From the NCBI RefSeq assembly GCF_020181655.1, contig NZ_CP084032.1, forward strand, positions 1,426,001 to 1,490,000: DNA of 64,000 nucleotides, read 5' to 3'. The DNA comes from Pectobacterium colocasium. Lineage in GTDB: Bacteria; Pseudomonadota; Gammaproteobacteria; Enterobacterales; Enterobacteriaceae. The position numbers and the translations under genes were made by a program. Below are positions 61,222 to 64,000 of this stretch, one piece after another (the stretch's first letter is position 1; every line of letters begins with the position of its first letter). A model generated the notes under the pieces. That model did not search any database and was not told the DNA's origin. It saw only the letters and a program-made list of their open reading frames with translations.

Positions 61222-64000
61222 TTACCGTTTCAGCAAACCGGTTTCCCCCTTGTGCAATAACAGATAAACCGCAGGGATCACCAGCATTGACAGCAGAGGC
61301 GCGCTTACCATGCCGCCTATCATCGGCGCGGCGATCCGCTGCATGATTTCGGAACCGCTGCCTCCGCCCCACATAATGGGCAGCAGGCCTGCCATAATCG
61401 TTGCTACGGTCATCATTTTTGGCCGTACCCGCAGAACAGCCCCTTCGTGGATAGCATCCATTAACTGCTGGCGCGACAGAGCCTGACCGGCCACGCAGTG
61501 TTTTTCCACCGCATGATTGAGGTAGAGCAGCATGATGACGCCAAATTCCGCCGAGACACCCGCCAGTGCAATAAAGCCTACGGCACCGGCTACAGAAAGA
61601 TTATAGCCAAGGATATAGAGCAGCCAGACGCCACCAATCAACGCGAAGGGCAGCGTTGCCATAATCAGCAACGCATCTTTGATGCGGTTGAAGGTGACAT
61701 ACAACAGCACAAAAATGATCAGCAGCGTAAAGGGAACAACGACTTTCATTTTTTCCGTCGCGCGTTCCAGATACTCAAACTGACCGGACCAGCTCAGCGA
61801 CACCCCTTCCGGCAGCGTGACCTGCTGGGCGACGGCCTGCTGCATATCTTCAACGGCGGATTTCAGGTCACGGCCGCGCAGATCGACATAAATCCAGTCC
61901 GACAGACGACTGTTCTCGCTTTTCAGCATGGGTGGCCCTTCACTGACGCGAATATCAGCCAGTTCTGCCAGCGTCACTCTGCTGCCGTTTGCCGTCACAA
62001 TGGGCAGGTCGCGCAATTTTTGCAGTGAATCACGTAATTCACGCGGATAGCGGATATTGATGGGGTAACGCTGACGACCTTCAATGGTTTCGCCGATATT
62101 CTGCCCGCCGATGAGCGTTGCGACCACCGACTGAAGCTCCTCAACAGACACGCCGTAGCGCGCGGCGCGTGGGCGGTCGATATCAATATCGATATAGCGC
62201 CCGCCTGCTAACCGCTCCGCCAGCGCAGAGGTCACGCCCGGCACCTGTTTTACCACCTGCTCGATTTGCTCGGCTGTACGCTCAATATCTGCCAGATTAT
62301 TGCCGTTGACCTTGATGCCCACCGGGCTTTTGATGCCGGTAGCCAGCATGTCCAGTCGGTTGCGAATCGGTGGCACCCACACGTTGGCGATGCCCGGCAG
62401 GCTGACGGTGCGATCCAACTCGGCCACCAGCTTGTCCATGGTCATGCCTTCACGCCACTGGTTGCGCGGTTTCAGCCGAATCGTACTTTCCAGCATGGTG
62501 AGCGGAGCGGGGTCGGTTGCCGTTTCGGCCCGACCTGCTTTACCGAAAACCGATTCAACTTCGGGTACGGTTTTAATCAACCGATCCGTTTGTTGCAGCA
62601 GGCGACCCGCTTCACGCGCGGAGATGCCGGGCAGGGTAGAAGGCATATACAGCAGAGCGCCTTCATCCAGCGGCGGCATAAATTCGCTTCCCAGACGGCT
62701 GAGCGGAAAGAGCGTGAGCAGCAACAGCAGGCCGGAGACCAGCAGCGTGATCTTTGGATAGCTCAGCACTTTTTGCAGCACCGGGTGATACAGGGCGATA
62801 AGCCAACGGTTAATCGGATTTGCCTGCTCGTCCGGTATCTTACCGCGCACGAAATACCCCATTAATACCGGAACCAGCGTAATCCCTAATCCGGCGGCAA
62901 CGGCCATGGCATAGGTTTTGGTAAAAGCCAGCGGTGAAAACATGCGGCCTTCTTGCGCCTCCAGTGAGAACACCGGTACAAACGACAGCGTAATGATCAG
63001 CAGGCTGCAAAACAGCGCGGGACCGACTTCCACCGCCGCCCGTTCCGCTAACTGCCACCACTCGTTATTTTGCGGCTGCTTGCCCGGGTTTTCATGCCGC
63101 CACTGCTCAATGACTTTATGCATATTTTCTATCATCACAATCGCGGCATCCACCATGGCACCGATAGCAATCGCGATTCCGCCTAGTGACATGATATTCG
63201 CGTTCACGCCCTGATAGCGCATGATGATAAACGCCCCCAGTATCCCCAGCGGCAGGCTGATAATCGCCACCAGCGCCGAGCGGAAGTGGAACAAAAACAG
63301 GGCGCAGATGACGGCGACAACTGCAAACTCTTCCAACAGCTTAAAGCTGAGCGTGTCGATAGCGTGTTCTATCAACTGCGAGCGATCGTAGGTTGGGACG
63401 ATCTCAACGCCCGCTGGCAGGCTTTTTTGTATCTCCTGTAACCGTGCCTTGACGGCATGCAGCGTATTCAGCGCATTTTTACCATAGCGCAGGACGATAA
63501 TGCCGCCCGCCACTTCACCTTCGCCATTCAGTTCGGCGATGCCGCGTCGCATCTCCGGCCCTTCTCTGAGCGTAGCCACGTCCTGTAACAGCACAGGAAT
63601 GCCGTTGCGGGTGGTAATCACCACGTGGTTAAAGTCTTGCGCGGTTTTCAGATAGCCAGTGGTGCGTACCATATACTCCGCTTCACCCAGCTCAAGCACG
63701 GAGCCGCCATTTTCCTGATTGGCTGCCTGCACGGCACTCACGATCTGCTGGTGGGTGATGCCCTGCGTCCGCATCCGTTCTGGAGCGACGATGATCTGAT
63801 ACTGCTTGACCATACCGCCCACACTGGCGACTTCTGCCACATCAGGAACCGTTTTCAGCTCATATTTCAGCAGCCAATCCTGAAACCCGCGCAGGTCGGC
63901 CAGGCTGTATTTGCCGCTGCGATCGACCAGCGCGTATTCGTAGATCCAGCCTACGCCAGTGGCATCCGGCCCCAGCGAGGTTTTGGCCTCGGCGGGCAGG
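61222..64000 (-). CDS. cusA: Copper/silver efflux RND pump CusA, N-terminal part outside window
   Basis: Inner-membrane RND pump of the CusCBA system, about 926 of roughly 1,045 residues visible; the gene begins beyond the right end. The frame is open to base 64000, where [35 protein letters not shown] sequence (positions 63850-63970) matches E. coli CusA. Other markers: [85 protein letters not shown] and [19 protein letters not shown]. Heavy-metal (HME) class by the membrane Asp and Glu motifs. cusB, cusC and cusF would lie beyond the window. Confidence 0.92.
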   Translation of the reverse strand, partial: LPAEAKTSLGPDATGVGWIYEYALVDRSGKYSLADLRGFQDWLLKYELKTVPDVAEVASVGGMVKQYQIIVAPERMRTQGITHQQIVSAVQAANQENGGSVLELGEAEYMVRTTGYLKTAQDFNHVVITTRNGIPVLLQDVATLREGPEMRRGIAELNGEGEVAGGIIVLRYGKNALNTLHAVKARLQEIQKSLPAGVEIVPTYDRSQLIEHAIDTLSFKLLEEFAVVAVICALFLFHFRSALVAIISLPLGILGAFIIMRYQGVNANIMSLGGIAIAIGAMVDAAIVMIENMHKVIEQWRHENPGKQPQNNEWWQLAERAAVEVGPALFCSLLIITLSFVPVFSLEAQEGRMFSPLAFTKTYAMAVAAGLGITLVPVLMGYFVRGKIPDEQANPINRWLIALYHPVLQKVLSYPKITLLVSGLLLLLTLFPLSRLGSEFMPPLDEGALLYMPSTLPGISAREAGRLLQQTDRLIKTVPEVESVFGKAGRAETATDPAPLTMLESTIRLKPRNQWREGMTMDKLVAELDRTVSLPGIANVWVPPIRNRLDMLATGIKSPVGIKVNGNNLADIERTAEQIEQVVKQVPGVTSALAERLAGGRYIDIDIDRPRAARYGVSVEELQSVVATLIGGQNIGETIEGRQRYPINIRYPRELRDSLQKLRDLPIVTANGSRVTLAELADIRVSEGPPMLKSENSRLSDWIYVDLRGRDLKSAVEDMQQAVAQQVTLPEGVSLSWSGQFEYLERATEKMKVVVPFTLLIIFVLLYVTFNRIKDALLIMATLPFALIGGVWLLYILGYNLSVAGAVGFIALAGVSAEFGVIMLLYLNHAVEKHCVAGQALSRQQLMDAIHEGAVLRVRPKMMTVATIMAGLLPIMWGGGSGSEIMQRIAAPMIGGMVSAPLLSMLVIPAVYLLLHKGETGLLKR

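Overview
The window is chromosomal DNA of a gamma-proteobacterium of the order Enterobacterales. Most genes follow the E. coli block from nagE/glnS through fur, kdp, gltA, sdh, suc, cyd, tol-pal, lysine tRNAs and nadA to aroG and gpmA, with protein lengths close to the E. coli ones. Several details (a chemotaxis receptor between fldA and ybfE, a DUF523-DUF1722 fusion before the photolyase, pcp after the 5-oxoprolinase genes, and intergenic repeats) suggest a soft-rot Pectobacterium or close relative. That genus call is inference from gene order and recalled protein sequences, not from a database search.

Layout. 1-11.2 kb: end of an N-acetylglucosamine PTS permease, glnS, fur, flavodoxin fldA, a methyl-accepting chemotaxis protein, LexA-regulated ybfE, esterase ybfF, replication regulator seqA and pgm. 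11.2-20.1 kb (minus strand): a one-domain EamA transporter and the complete kdpFABCDE potassium pump and sensor operon, including the 29-residue kdpF. 20.4-29.2 kb (plus strand): ybfA, the ybgA fusion, phrB, ybgI, 5-oxoprolinase pxpBCA, pyroglutamyl peptidase pcp, nei, a VOC protein and a small membrane protein. 29.3-41.1 kb: gltA divergent from sdhCDAB-sucABCD, the central TCA cycle block. 41.2-46.3 kb: a secreted TPR protein of unknown role and cytochrome bd oxidase cydABX-ybgE. 46.4-52 kb: the Tol-Pal envelope system ybgC-tolQRAB-pal-cpoB.

52.1-52.9 kb holds two intact tRNA-Lys(UUU) genes and three chimeric tRNA-Lys remnants. In each remnant a 66-70 nt run of small stem-loops sits at the same point of the T-loop, with apparent compensatory base changes between copies. 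This is the least explained structure in the window. 53-58.8 kb: a DUF554 protein, a small unknown protein, nadA, pnuC, zitB and aroG. 59.2-60.0 kb: a 14-repeat type I-E-like CRISPR array without cas genes in view. 60.3-64 kb: gpmA and the C-terminal part of a CusA copper/silver efflux pump cut by the window end.

Functional themes: respiration and TCA flux (gltA, sdh, suc, cyd) with a CRP/FNR-type palindrome between gltA and sdhC and an FNR-like site before cydA; NAD supply (nadA, pnuC); salvage of pyroglutamyl peptides (pcp plus pxpABC); envelope integrity (tol-pal); and metal or ion homeostasis (fur, kdp, zitB, cusA).
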